Source: Panicum virgatum (Eukaryota > Streptophyta > Magnoliopsida > Poales > Poaceae). Taken from it: DNA of 64,000 nt. Below are positions 12,273-23,416 of this stretch, one piece after another; positions within the stretch are counted from its first letter, which is position 1; the number at the start of each line of letters is the position of its first letter. A model generated the notes under the pieces. It did not search any database. It was not told the DNA's origin and saw only the letters and a list, made by a program, of their open reading frames with translations. The stretch lies in assembly GCF_016808335.1 (NCBI RefSeq), contig NC_053141.1, forward strand, positions 23,480,640 through 23,544,639, read 5' to 3'. The position numbers and the translations under genes are program-made.

Positions 12273-12878
12273 TTAGAAAAATAACGAAAACACTGAAAAA
12301 ATATAAACATATCCCTTATCTCTTCTTCTTGAACCAGATAGAGCCAGCTCTTCCTCTAGTTCTCTTTCGTGTGCAGTGAGAGGCCGGTACCCTAGCTGCA
12401 GTGGCAGCAGCTCCCGACTAGGGCCATGTGCGTGAGGTGGTGGCCGGCAACCAAGATCGAGAAGGTGGAGCTCACGTGCAGTTAGACGATGAGCTCGTGC
12501 CGCGAGACGTGGCGTCAGAGCACGGCCCCCACGTAGGACGAAAAGTGCCTTAGGCCAGTCTCAGTGGGAGTTTCATGGGCATGGTTACCTAGACTGAGAA
12601 CTAGGTAACTGCGCCAAATAGATTTTATAGTGATGAAACTCTCTTCACATCCCATGAAACCCCATCCTTTTTTTTCCTTTCCATTTCAGCAAAATTAATG
12701 ATATTTAATGTCATGAAACCCTCCATGAAACTCCATTGAGACTGGTCTTAGAGAAGGTTGCTGAGGAGCAGGAGGCGGGCGCCGTACTTGCCCATGTGGG
12801 CCCGTGCTGGTTCGCAAGCAGGAGCTTGGCGAGGGGCAGGAGCAGTAGGACGGCGAGGAGTAGGATCTGTGTATCCAT
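12273..12878 (-). CDS. Hypothetical ORF with hydrophobic N-terminus, split by a MITE
   Basis: An ATG at 12878 opens MDTQILLLAVLLLLPLAKL, a signal-peptide or signal-anchor-like start. The frame runs into a MITE at 12748. If the MITE and one TTA duplication are discounted, it continues without a stop to a TAA at 12273-12275. That gives 408 nt, or 135 residues, with an arginine- and leucine-rich C-terminal part. It resembles a membrane-anchored protein fragment (for example the start of a P450-like gene), but I recognise no family motif. It lies inside the inverted-repeat segment 12105-14170 and may be a captured fragment or a chance open frame. Confidence 0.3.
12553..12747. mobile_element. Tourist-like MITE (TTA duplication)
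   Basis: This is a 195-bp element with ends GGCCAGTCTCAGTGGGAGTT and, inverted, GACCAGTCTCAATGGAGTT, followed on both sides by a TTTCATGG-type sequence. TTA duplications lie at 12550-12552 and 12748-12750. It is a typical Tourist/Harbinger MITE with nothing coding inside. It interrupts the minus-strand open frame that starts at 12878. Confidence 0.88.
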
Positions 12879-12969
12879 GGTGAAGTCTTCTTGCTCTGCT
12901 CTGCTCTGCTTGCTCCCCTCATCAGCGAACGCTAATGTGTAGCTGCGGAGGAAGCGGATCAAAGCTTTA

Positions 12970-13990
12970 GAGATTCGGAGCCTATCGACGACATGGCTGA
13001 TAACTTGGTTTGCTCAAGTATGCAAAATTACAAAAATCATATCATTCACGCGTCGCGCGCGCGAGTGGAATCTGACCTATCACAGAAGGGCACCTCGTTC
13101 CTGTTCAACTTCTCCGTTGAGGGTTTAGCGGCGGCCGGAGCTAGGGGAGAGGGAGGGGGTGGATGGGAGGAGTGGTAGGTGGGGAGAGCGGCTGCCGGCG
13201 AGGTCACCAACGGCTAGGGTGGTGGAGGGCGACGGCGGACCTTAGAGTTCGGGTTGGCGGGGCTTCCATGGCTGGCGGCGCCCCTAGAGGCAGGGGCTGG
13301 GACCGGCGGCGGCACGGCGATGGTGGCGGGTTGGCCGGTGGCCGGCGGCGGGGGCGAGAAGAAGGCAGTGCGGCGGCGGTTGGGCGGCGCGGCTGCGTGA
13401 AAGGTTAGCGTGGCGGCGGAGGCGGGTTGGAGGAAGGAGGAAGCGCAGCTGCCATTTGATGAGTTCTAACCACCCTTTTTTCTTTTTTTTCCAAATATAG
13501 TAGTGGCTAGTGCACTGCTAGTTGCTACAATTTAAAAGGAAAGCAATGATGACAACTCTCAATAAATACTTCAGATCCAGATTTAAATAGGGCGCTGAAA
13601 ATCGAACCTCATATTACAGTAGTTTCTCCCCAGTCAGTAGCAATCTACTGAATTAATCCAGGGTAATTGAAAGATTATGGAAGAATTCGGTTCCACCTCT
13701 TGGTACAGACGGCAGGAGCTATCCTCCATCCTGGAACTAGAATTCCTAGCCCACGAGAACGGATCCAATACAAGGACATGGAATGTTGGTCATATCAGCG
13801 CAGTTAATACAGTAATTATGATGTGATGAGAAGTGTCCCGGTACTCCGTTTCCAAGAAGAAAAAAGCACAAATGAGCATCCATACAGTTAGGGGAATGCT
13901 ACAGCCCAAAACCAATTCAACAGTACACCAATGTACTCGACAAGTCAACATTCAATTACTACTCCCTCCAATCCTCCAATGGGGTATATT
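12970..13990. other. No recognised gene; GC-rich block then AT-rich DNA
   Basis: Positions 13090-13450 are strongly GC- and glycine-codon-rich with long ORFs in several frames, none with a recognisable motif. Positions 13460-13990 hold ordinary AT-rich intergenic sequence. I see no tRNA, CRISPR or other structured element. Confidence 0.5.
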
Positions 13991-14423
13991 TGCAAGGGTA
14001 AAATTATCCAATTTAACACTGTTAGGTGTTGTTGATGGAATAGGGGTAAAACTGAGTCTTCATTTTCAAATAGTAAGGTTAAAAATGCAATTTGAAAAGG
14101 TAAGAGTAAAATCACAATTAGGATCAAAACAAAAGTAAGAACACAATTGCCCCTTATTTTAACCTCTCATCTTTGATATCAGTATGTAGCTGAAGGTGCA
14201 TTTTTGTTCATTTTGGAGATGAAACTAATTTATCTTTGCCTATTGTTTAACGCTTCTGGTTATCACACAAATTTGTTCATTTTTTGTTTCCGTGAATACC
14301 TAGTGAACGTGAAACTGATCAAGTGTATCTGTGCATATTCAATTATTCATAGGTCCCCTTGGTGGCTCGTTTTCACTCGTCTAGTTCAACGCGAAGTCGT
14401 CGGCGAGGAGAGGAAGGTGAAGT

Positions 14424-14810
14424 GTGTGCCGGAGTAACCATGGGTCTGGCGCGTTTGGTCTGGCTCCTCCGCTTGCTGTAGAAGAATCACTCGCTGGAGA
14501 GATCATCCATTGCTGGAACACCTCATCCTCCAGTATAATCGGCATGACCGACTACCTATACGTCGTGGACAACGCCATCGCCGTGGCGGTCACTCTGCCC
14601 GCGCTGATGCTGCCATGCGCACCGCCATGCCGTACCTGGAGGAGGCCCGCTCCCTGCTCTCTTCCTCCCTACGGCGCCTCTCGCTCTCCTTGGATGACGC
14701 CCAACACATCGCCGCGCCACGGCCCACGGCATACTCTCCTCGGGCGACACGACACGCTCATCCACAAGGTGCTTGATGAAATTCCCCACCCAAAGACAAA
14801 GAGAGGGTGA
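14424..14810 (+). pseudogene. Possible EXO70-like gene fragment, frameshifted
   Basis: One frame reads ESLAGEIIHCW..., then YLYVVDNAIAVAVTLP. After a frame change it reads ARADAAMRTAMPYLEEARSL and then SLRRLSLSLDDA. The order and style resemble the N-terminal half of monocot EXO70 exocyst subunits, which tether secretory vesicles. The fragment is short, has no start or end, and is followed by unrelated DNA. The family match is by eye and weak; it could be another leucine-rich fragment. Confidence 0.25.
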
Positions 14811-15640
14811 TGAGTGAGATAAAAATGCCTGATCAGCATGCCATGTCATCGATACATACTCACGTGGAGAGGTATGAACTTGCGGTGAACGACATAAAAA
14901 GTTTATAGACCTAGAAACACACTTTCTAGTGCATTTTACTCTTTTTTTTAGATATGGAGAAAACATCTTCAGACCCCCTTCGTACAAGGGCATCACTCCA
15001 TAATTATTATATCGCACAAAATGTTTAAAACATATGGTGATCCATCATTATTCACAAATGTGTAAATAAACATACTGAAAACAGCAGGATAACCCGATCC
15101 GAGGATCGGGATGAGTTATGCTCGCCCCCGCTAAAAGCTTTAATCACCGAGTCCTCGAAAGTAATCTCAACACATACTATCATCCATCCCAACACATACA
15201 CATGCAATTGTAGCAAAGACTTTTCATATATTCCTTAGGGTAAACATAGGATTGCAAGGAACGTGGTAGAAGTAGGTTCATTTCATTATAACCGAAAGTA
15301 AAGCGGTAGCATAACTAGCAAGCAATGCGTAATGGGTATTCAGATCATAGATGGGCATGAACCTAGTGGCTCTTTGTAGTCTTGGGTGTCGGTCAGCTCC
15401 TCGTCGACGGGCCCTAATCATAATTGCGAATAAGTATGGGACCAAAGTGCCAATAATACCAAAAGTATCCAAATCAGATCCAAATCACACCAAAACCTAT
15501 TCTATCGGGTAGATCATAATTTAAGAATTCTAAAACTAGTTTAATAATTTTTGGAGGTCTGATTGATTTAGTTTGAATTTTGTAAGCTAAATCAATTTCT
15601 AGAACGATAAAAGGGTTTTGAAAAAAATATGGTGACTGAC
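14811..15640. other. No recognised gene
   Basis: This is AT-rich intergenic DNA with no convincing ORF, repeat boundary or RNA gene. It contains a small inverted motif (CCCGATCC-GAG-GATCGGG, near 15093) of unknown meaning. Confidence 0.5.
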
Positions 15641-15644
15641 ACAT

Positions 15645-15870
15645 GGCAGCACCAGAGCATGCCATGTGGCATGCTGATGTTAGCATGACATCATTCGGCA
15701 TGACACCATTATTTGTCAGGGGCTTGATGATGTCAGCCATGCATAGTGCACCTAGTGCCATGTGTCATGCTGACGTCAGTATGATGTCATCCATGCCTGG
15801 CGCCATGTGTCGTGTTGACGTCAATATGATGTCAGCATAGAGCTCTGATGTTATCAGCAGAGGGGGCACT
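15645..15870. repeat. Degenerate direct repeats with TGACGTCA-type motifs
   Basis: Units built on GCCATGTG(T/G)CATGCTGA(C/T)GT..AGTATGATGTCA occur about four times. Two units carry TGACGTCA (near 15770 and 15817), the canonical bZIP (CRE/TGA-factor) palindrome. The block may be the upstream part of an LTR or a regulatory repeat. Confidence 0.5.
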
Positions 15871-17960
15871 GCTGACATTATTGTTGACAGGTCAACAGCC
15901 AGCGGCCAAGGGTCCGAGGGCCCATAGTTTAGTCTCACACCTCACTGCAGGCAGCCATGTTATACGAAAAGGAAAAAGAGATAAGATTAAATGGGCCAAA
16001 AAAGCGGATATGATGAGGACATGCCAATGGTTACTCAAGTTACACATAAGCAAGTATATGAAGAATTACGCGTAGCCGAGCTAAGAAACTACAACAAGAG
16101 GTGAACGAGCTACTTTGTGAAATTCATTTTAATATCAATGATAATTATATACTGTCTAAGTTGTGCACATTGCTGTTACTCAGATTGACCAAGGAGGATG
16201 ACAAGAATACAAAAGGAGAAGACTACAGAGAAGGACCACACTCAAACCCGACCAGTCCTGCAGAACAGTCTGAAAGAAGCATTCATAACTTTTGATTCCT
16301 AAAAGCTATAAAGATCAATGAGGACATTTTGGAAAGCTTATCAAGTGTAGTTTCTAATTAAATTTATGCTGAGTACTTTGAATTATCCACTAATGAGATC
16401 CGAGTACTTTAGTTAAGACTAGTCAAAAGGTCAACAGTCTGCCGAACGTTCAACTTCCCTTGCAAAGCTGTACCAATCTGCAACGTTTCATGGTGCAAGA
16501 TATACATGGTTGGAAAGATTAATAAGTCTATTTTCCAACGCAGCAAACCTCATGTCATTTGGAGTCTCAATAAAGAGTTATGACTGATTGAATGGAGACT
16601 GCACTGAAGACCAACAGCCACGCGAGGCTTCTCGGGATTTCAGTTCGTGGTGACATTTCATTTACCATAACTGCAGAAACTCTAAGGTCCATTCACACCC
16701 AGCAAGGAGTGTTGTTCCTTGTATAAATACCCTATGTATCTCAGAGATTAGGGGACTTTTGATCATTTGATAAACCGATATGGTATTGGAGCCACGCTGC
16801 TGAGTGTCTTACACACCTTTGTTCTTGCGAGTTCTTCTTGGACTTGTGAGGAAGATCTCTCTGAGGTTCCCTACTTCGTGCTCAACGGTTGCCAGTTCGG
16901 CTATGCCATTTTGTGTGGATTAGTCCCAGCTGTGGTTCTGCGATCGTTCGGAGATCGAGTCGAATTCCTCAAGGTTTCGGTGCCTCTGTCCCCATTGCTT
17001 GGTCGCATCCATCCTTGGCAGGTATAAAGCTATTTATCTACTGTTCGCAGCAAATTTACCCTTGTTCTTGAACCTACTGTCGTGAAGATCAGGCCATCCT
17101 TGTATTGGTTCATGTTGGCATCTATCAGGATAGGGTCGGCTCGAGTTATTTTGTCGACGGCTTGTCCAGCCGAAGCTCTTTGGCTCAGCTTGGCAGATCG
17201 ACTCTCCTTTAGGTAGGCTAGCTCGGCTATGGCGTAACAGGCTGGCTTGGCCTTCGGCTCAATGGGTCGTCGCAGGGCCCAGTTCGTCCTCCTCACTCTC
17301 TCTACTCTGTATTACTAACTAGGAGGTCCCATAAGGTAGCGATACCACCCTCTCCTCTCTTCATCTCTATCACTCGCTGGCAGGCCGGACCCACGGGTTA
17401 GGTCTCCCTCCTCTCACTGATGCGTGGGGCCTCGAGGTTAGTGGTTGCGGGATCCGGTGCAGATATCATGTGTGTGTGCGTGCGTGTGGTGTGGCAGGGA
17501 CAGCGTGGGTGTAGGTGTGTATGTTGCAGCGAAGGCGCTAGATCAAATGCCACTAAGGTCTGGACGTGACACAAACGCGACGACGCGGTCGTGTTGATGT
17601 CTGTTGTGGCCATGGAGTGGTGTCAAAGCGGCGGCGAGGTCACGATATGGTCATTTGGCCATGTTGTGGCGAGTGCTCGCGAACATGAGCACCTGGCAAT
17701 CCAGGGTTGTGGTGCGGCCGCCCGATCGCGCAGGCTCCCGGCTTTCTGGGGACACCACGGCCATTGATGGATGGGAAAATGGCGGTGCTGGGCTTAAGGC
17801 GTGACCTTTAGGTAGTATGTGCTCTAGGTATGCATGTGAGATGGCCCTCGGCTTGGCTGAGGCAGCGACACTCCAGCGGAGCCAGACCGCAGCGACGCTG
17901 GGCTTTGTGGTTGGAACGAGCCATGGGTGTCGGGTCCCTACAGGAGAACGAGAGGGTAGG
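15871..17960 (+). other. LTR-like promoter segment and unassigned DNA
   Basis: A TATA box (TTGTATAAATACC, near 16720) is followed by a U5-like sequence (CTTTGTTCTTGCGAGTTCTTC, near 16820) of the type found in grass Gypsy LTRs. TGGTATTGGAGCC near 16781 loosely resembles an initiator-Met primer-binding site. I cannot find paired LTRs or target duplications. Positions 17030-17960 hold no recognised gene. Confidence 0.3.
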
Positions 17961-19205
17961 TGTGGCAGAACCACTTTGAATTACACCAGCTCAAGTGCGC
18001 TAAACATCTTCCCGAGGGTGATTCAAACTAAGCGCACTTCAACCGGTATAATCCTTGGTCTGTCGGGTAACATCCCGATGCAACTACTGAATATCCAATC
18101 GTAACACAAGTATACATCCCGCACGAAGGTGAGTCAGAGATACAACATTCCACAATATTTTACATCACATAGATAAGGGGTGTAAATTACATCAGAGTTT
18201 TAAAGCTAGTAGACTGAAGTTCTAGCTTTTACAGATTTATTCAAAGGATATAGGATGGGTCCAACCCTAAACTAAGTTTAGTTTAAGAGGTTTGCAGTGA
18301 AAAGTAAAATACGACTGTACATAAACGTCGTAGGGTAAATGCCATGTTAAGCCCGAACATGACATCATTCAGCCGAGTCATTTCTGGTCAGGGATGGTTC
18401 CCACTCCATAGACCAGCCAAGAGGGATAGGACCAGGCCAAGTTTGATTAACTAACTGGTCTTCACAAATCATACCTGAAATTAAAGTCACAAGCAAGACT
18501 GAGTTTGATAATACTCAGCAAGACTAATCCGACTAAGGGTATATAATAGCCCTTTAACTAGACATGCCAGGCTTGGAAAGGTTCTAGGGTTTTCTTTTGC
18601 TGAAAAGCAACAAAGAGTAGGTCCTTACTTTCAAATTTTAGCTCTCAGATTCTAGTTTGATTAATCAGTCTAGGTAAGCACCTATCTATACAAATATGGA
18701 AGAGGAAATAATTGCATCCAACAAGCTTGAGTATTATCATTGTTTCACTTCTTACTCTATGTGCCAAAGGGATCAAGCAGTCTCAATTTCCGCGAGAAAT
18801 GGACGATTCTGAATCGAATTTCCAACCTTGCAAGGGTAAACCTAACACACACGCTTGGAGTACTTCGAGTCACTCCCAAGCAACCGTTGGCTTTTGATTC
18901 CGGATCGTGGATCAATGCCACTCTCCCCGACTATAGGGAACAACTTACATCGCTGCACCCGTGGTGTTGCAACATAATTTAACTTCCTATGTCTAAGAGA
19001 GATTGGGGGGGGGGGGTATGTCCACTTGCCGGGCCGATCAGTTACTAGGCTTACCGCTTACCATATTCACGGTATGTGGCTAGTACTTTCAAACGCTTAA
19101 CCACCGCTACCACACGCTGCGACCTTAATAAATTCATCAACACAGACGGATTTCAACCATGAATCTCGTAACCAAATCCGTCCATGATCCTTATAGTGAT
19201 TGTAA
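17961..19205 (-). mobile_element. LTR copy C (reversed fragment) of the long-LTR family
   Basis: Read on the minus strand this matches the 3' quarter of LTRs A (19340-23871) and B (45620-61608). It has the GTTAAGCGTTTGAAAGTACTAGCCACATACC block near 19080, the TATACTCAGC block near 18510, and the LTR terminus AAGTGGTTCTGCCACA, whose CA is at 17961. Similarity fades at about 19190-19205. No primer-binding site follows the CA end, so this is a 3' LTR or a solo-LTR remnant. A G-run lies at 19006-19017. Confidence 0.7.
18365..18474 (-). CDS. LTR-encoded protein, last exon, copy C
   Basis: After the acceptor TTTCAG (minus strand) the frame reads ...CEDQLVNQTWPGPIPLGWSMEW...DSAE and stops at TGA (18365-18367). 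It has the same phase, almost the same length (110 vs 116 nt) and the same ending (AE-stop) as the last exon of copy B. The shared pattern is ED, then TWP, then GW..EW. Exon 2 is missing because the LTR fragment ends first. The function is unknown. Confidence 0.5.
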
Positions 19206-20829
19206 TTCAACCCATTTTGCAATGTTGGCTTGATTCCTTCAATTTCTACCAGATCGACCCTCTTTAACTCAAGGGCAATCCTTGTGACTCTGTCCACATT
19301 CAACAAAATTGTTAGCTCATTCTTTTTCCTCTTGCACATGGTTGTTTCGTGTGCCTAGCTATATCCTATGCCGCCAATGCCCCTCATGGCGAGCCAAAAT
19401 TGGCGCCGTTACAGAATAGAACCAAGTGGCTCATGCGGTCATGCCCATGGTTTCATACCCGGTTTGCCGATTCATCTCTAGTTTTGCCCCCAAAATAACT
19501 TTCTGACTGACATGAACTCGCCACGCGGCCATGTATTCCTGCATGAGTGACACGACGCCGGCCACAAGTGTCTACATGTCACTCTCTCTCCCTCGCCCAG
19601 GCTAGTTAAAAACTCGGTGTAGCCTCATCGCCGAGCCATTCATCCTGCCTTTGTCTGCCATTGCCACGGCGAGCACGAACTCACTTAAGAAACTACTCTC
19701 TCCACCCCCACACTGCTAAACTCAGCAGCTCAAGCTCGTTTCCACCTCCATGCAAAGCTTTAGAGCCCGAGCTAGATTTTCACACTTCACCGGAGCGCCG
19801 TCGAGCTGAGCCACCTCTCTGCTGTGCTCATCCTCAAGCCGACGGGTGTCTCTGGACAGCTTGCTTCACATCGAGTGCTCTTGTAGGTGAGCCTGACTCC
19901 GAGAAGCTTCTTCACCCCTTAGCCCCTTGCGCTGGCAACACTGCTCGCCGGAGCAAAGCTTTTTCTTTCTCTCTGTCCCTTGTCCCAAACCCGGCCAAGA
20001 ACTGCCTTGCTAAAATCTGAATCTTTGTAGGATCTAAAGTGAAAGAGTTTTCGAGCCTGAGTAGAGCCTGAACTTGATTGTGAATTGAAGCTGAGAACTT
20101 GGAAAATACATAATAAATGGTAGAAAAATCTTAATAATGCAAGCTAAAGTGTTCTAGAGTCCTTGGTTGCAGATCTGTCTTTTGCTCTCACATGCATGCC
20201 TTGTTTCTGTCTACTTCTGTTCTAGGTTTACTATTGGAACTGAACTGAAGCATAAATGTTCTAGTAGTTAGGTGCATGCATGAACTGAAGCTGAACCTTG
20301 CATTATAGTTCCTTAAACTGGACTGAATTTGATCTCTACATAATAGTTTCTTATTCCAAAAACTTGAAGTAGTCTTGCATGTTGTTTCTTAAGCAACAAC
20401 TAACTAGAACTAAGTGTTTTTACCAAATCTTGTTCTAGGCTAGAGTTAAAAGCTACATTTTGTTCTGCATGTTTGTTTCTGAAGCTTCATAGTATATAGT
20501 TGTCAAATCTGAAACATGCATACAGTTTTAGCTACAATACTTACATGCCTTGCTCTGTGTAGTAAATCTTGCTAGACTAAAACTGTTTAAGTTGTTGCTC
20601 ATGTTTAAAACTGTTCCAGTCTTAAATGAACTAGTTGTTGTAAGCAAACCTGAGCAACCAACTTGCATGTTGAGTTAAGAAAAGTTTTAAACTACTCTAT
20701 AAACTATTGCCCCATAAAAATTGTCTTTTCACTTGCCTCACAAACTGAATTTGTGGATTACAATTGTATAGTGAAAAACATAATGAATTTCACCTTCTGC
20801 ACAACTCATGCATCTGCATTTTTATATAG

Positions 20830-22362
20830 ATACGACTACTTTAGCTGATGGAAACTATGACTTGGTGCTGGAGGACAACAATGGAGGATTGTTTGAAGCT
20901 CAAGTAAATCAAGGTGGAATTTCTGAAGCTCAAGTGAGCCTAGATGGAATTTCTGAAGATATGAACCAAAGTTCAGTGACTGTCGGGTACCATAACTATG
21001 GGGCACCCTAACCCAGGGCTAAAACACCCTCAACACGCGCAAAACAGGATTCGGCACCCGGGCCGGCTCCTTCCCAAACTCGGACGCCTGAAGCCTCTTC
21101 AGGTACGGAAAACCCAAGTCACACTCGGCCCACGGCCCGGCACCACGATACGGCCCCTCTAAGGTCTCGCTGGCCATGGAGAAATCTCCGCCTCGCTTGT
21201 GGGCTCCCCGCCGAGGACCCTCGAAACAAAGGCAATCTCCGACTCGCTCGAGGGTCGCCCGCCGGGGCCCCTCGATGCGGGGACGGACTCCGCCTCGCTC
21301 GAGGCCCCTCGATGCGGGGACGGACTCCGCCTCGCTCGAGGCCCCCTCAGGCGAACCCACCACAAGGCCTCGGCGCAGGGGGCAATCTCCGCCTCGTTCG
21401 AGACCGCCCTCGACGGGCTGGAGCTGCACCTCAACCACCCGACGGGATGGGGTGCATTTACTCGCCAACCACTCCACGGCATGGGGCGGGAGTCAGACGG
21501 TGTCAGGTGGCGTCAGCTGGCGTCGGCCATCATGCCACAAAGCGGACGTGACCGGCGTCTCCTCAACCTGTGCCTACCACTGTGCCGCTATTCCCGGCGT
21601 GGTGCAGGTTCGAGGCGCCCTGTGCGGACTTGCCCTGACACCTCCTCCCACTGTGCCGCCTACCCCTTGTACTATTCTCCTCCGCAGGACCCTTAGCGGG
21701 CGTGGCCGACGACCCTCGGACACAGTACGGCTCTTGACCGGGGGAAGACCTGTCCGGCGACACCCTCGACGCCCCACCTCATCTGACGCAAGACACTGCG
21801 CGCCCAGCAGTCATCGCCACGCCATCAACTAGCGCTACAGGACACAGACATGCCCTGGGCGCAGTCGGAGGACTCGCAAGGACGACGCCCACGCCCAACA
21901 TCATGCCCCGCGACGCTCGGCGACCAGGAAGACCAACTATTCTCCCCCGGACCGGGGGGAGAAGAGATGACCCGTAGACATCCGACACGTGTAACCCTCC
22001 CCTCCTTGGACTATAAAAGGAGGAGGAAGGCGCCCGCACACGGGGGATTCAGGGACACAGATCCTGGACACACGAACATTCACTCAATCAACCCTAGCAC
22101 ACAAGGGACCTGGGAGCTTTCCTCCCTTTCTCGTTCAAGCTTATACCCCCTACTACGAGCACTTCGGTGCAAGTAATACAGTGCACACCCCCTGCTGGAC
22201 GTACGGCCTGATCGGCCGGAACAAGGATGAACCCGGTGTCATTGTGTTTCTTCTTGCATCAACCATCTGGAGGCTGGGACACGCAGCACATTTACTAGTT
22301 GGTGCCGGGCCGCGAGGTCCGAACACCGACAGTGACTGACTTAGCTAACATTTCACAAGAAG
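20830..22362 (+). CDS. LTR-encoded protein, exon 2, copy A (split by solo LTR)
   Basis: The exon follows an ATATAG acceptor. It reads ..TTTLADGNYDLVLED.., then a repeated (E)AQV..GGISEAQV..DGISED segment, and ends at a good donor (AAG|GTAAGT, 22362). It is interrupted at 20981-22336 by the solo LTR and its duplicated target. Without the insertion it is 177 nt, a multiple of three, as is the matching exon in copy B (144 nt). Third-position differences from B at L, A, D, G and Y are synonymous. Exon 1 is unresolved; an open frame just upstream of a TAG|GTGAGC donor near 19885 is in the right phase but lacks an ATG. Confidence 0.5.
20981..22331 (+). mobile_element. Solo LTR (Gypsy-type), 1351 bp
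   Basis: It starts TGTCGGGTACCATAAC and ends GAACACCGACA. Perfect 5-bp target duplications GTGAC lie at 20976-20980 and 22332-22336. A TATA box (CTATAAAAGG) lies at 22011-22020, and the U3 is GC-rich. There is no internal region, so it arose by LTR-LTR recombination. The many long ORFs inside are GC-bias artefacts. It is nested in exon 2 of the LTR A gene. Confidence 0.88.
21267..21340. repeat. Two perfect 37-bp tandem copies in the solo LTR U3
   Basis: The 37-bp unit, beginning GCCCCTCGATGCGG and ending CGCTCGAG, occurs twice without a mismatch (21267-21303 and 21304-21340). Related GACGGACTCCGCCTCG-like pieces surround it. Such U3 repeats often act as enhancers. Confidence 0.8.
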
Positions 22363-23342
22363 GTAAGTCCCGAAGCATAATCCTATATTTTAGTCATTAT
22401 GCAGTTCATATATATTTGTTATTTATTTGTACTTGTTTGTGCATTTAAGTTGCAAGAGTTGATTGAAACTCTAGCTGCATGAATCATAGGTACCCCTTGT
22501 ACTGCTTACTAGATTTTGGTTCGAGTAGTTTGCTTTACTAATTAGGGCAAGTAAAATTCGAGTGATTTCCTGTCACTCACGAGAAAATAGGAGCTGTTTG
22601 ATCCTCTACACACTGCACCTATAAGGATTGACGGGCGGGGTAAATGATGATGTTGATGATTGGAACCCCGTCAGTCTAGTAATGAAAATGTTAAAGCCGA
22701 AATGTGTGGTAGTGATGGTTAAGCATTTGAACGTAAAAGCCACATGCCGTGAATATGGTAAGCGGTAAGCAAAATACCTGATCGGACCTAGGAGTGGGCT
22801 TTTTTCTCACCCTCTTTGAAGGATGCTTCTCATGTGGGTCAACATACGAGTGCAGGAGTAGTCGTACTCTGTACTCGAGGGGGGGGGAGGGTGACTCTGA
22901 TCCATGAATTGGAAAGAGAAGGAAAATGTTGTGTGGGCGAGGATGCTCCCCATGTGTGTGTGTTAGGTTTTTCCTGGCTAGGTTAACAAATTCGCTTCGA
23001 AGTGTCTGTTTCTCACGGTTATTTGAGAATGCTTAATACTTCTGCCACATCGAGTAAGAATTGGAACAATGATGATGATGATAATGAACTTGGATGTATG
23101 CTTAAACTAATTGCAACTTGTTTGATCAGTGGAGTCGTTCACCTAGAATGGTTAACTGAATCAGAATTTGAAAGCTAAAATCTGAAAAATTCTAGACATT
23201 ACTCTTTGTTACTTTTTTAGCAAAACAAACCCAGCAGACAAACAGCCTTGTGTGTCTAGTTAAGTGGCTAAGTTATACCACAGGCCAGGTAATCCTTGAT
23301 GAGTCTTGGTATACTCAACCTTACTTGTGACTTTGTTTACAG
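22363..23342 (+). other. LTR A intron between the two conserved exons
   Basis: This is a 980-bp interval bounded by GTAAGT and TTTACAG. The matching interval in LTR B is 974 bp once the Sirevirus is removed. It holds the conserved block with AGCCACAT and GGTAAGCGGTAAGC, and no other ORF of note. Confidence 0.45.
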
Positions 23343-23416
23343 GTGCAGCATTTGAAGACTTAACTGCTAGCTTGACTTGGCCGTGTACCTTGACTCATGG
23401 CTGGTCTGTGGAGTAG
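23343..23416 (+). CDS. LTR-encoded protein, last exon, copy A (truncated by stop)
   Basis: After TTTACAG the frame, continuing phase 1 from exon 2, reads ..AAFEDLTASLTWPCTLTHGW, then SVE, and stops at TAG (23414-23416). Copy B has TGG (W) at that codon and runs on to AE-stop. The stop is therefore a recent-looking nonsense change, with a few further sense codons after it. Confidence 0.5.

Larger units (their letters stand above)
12105..14170. repeat. Long diverged inverted repeats bounding a ~2-kb segment
   Basis: About 12105-12260 reads, as reverse complement, like about 14000-14170. Shared blocks include GTAAGAACACAAT/GTAGGAACACAAT, TAAAATCACAATTAGGA/TAAAATCGCAATTGGAG and AGGGGTAAAACTGAG/AGAGGTAAACAGAG. 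The arms are about 150 bp each and clearly diverged. Long arms around GC-rich, gene-like sequence suggest a Mutator-like (Pack-MULE-type) element. I found no flanking target duplication. Confidence 0.5.

Noticed and set aside
15278..15472. Short ORFs and the GATCC/GGATC dyad near 15093
   Set aside because: No conserved motif, partner or repeat copy in the window; likely chance.
21019..22039. Several 80-220-codon ORFs on both strands
   Set aside because: They lie wholly inside a solo LTR with clean target duplications, in GC-rich U3 sequence, with no protein motif.
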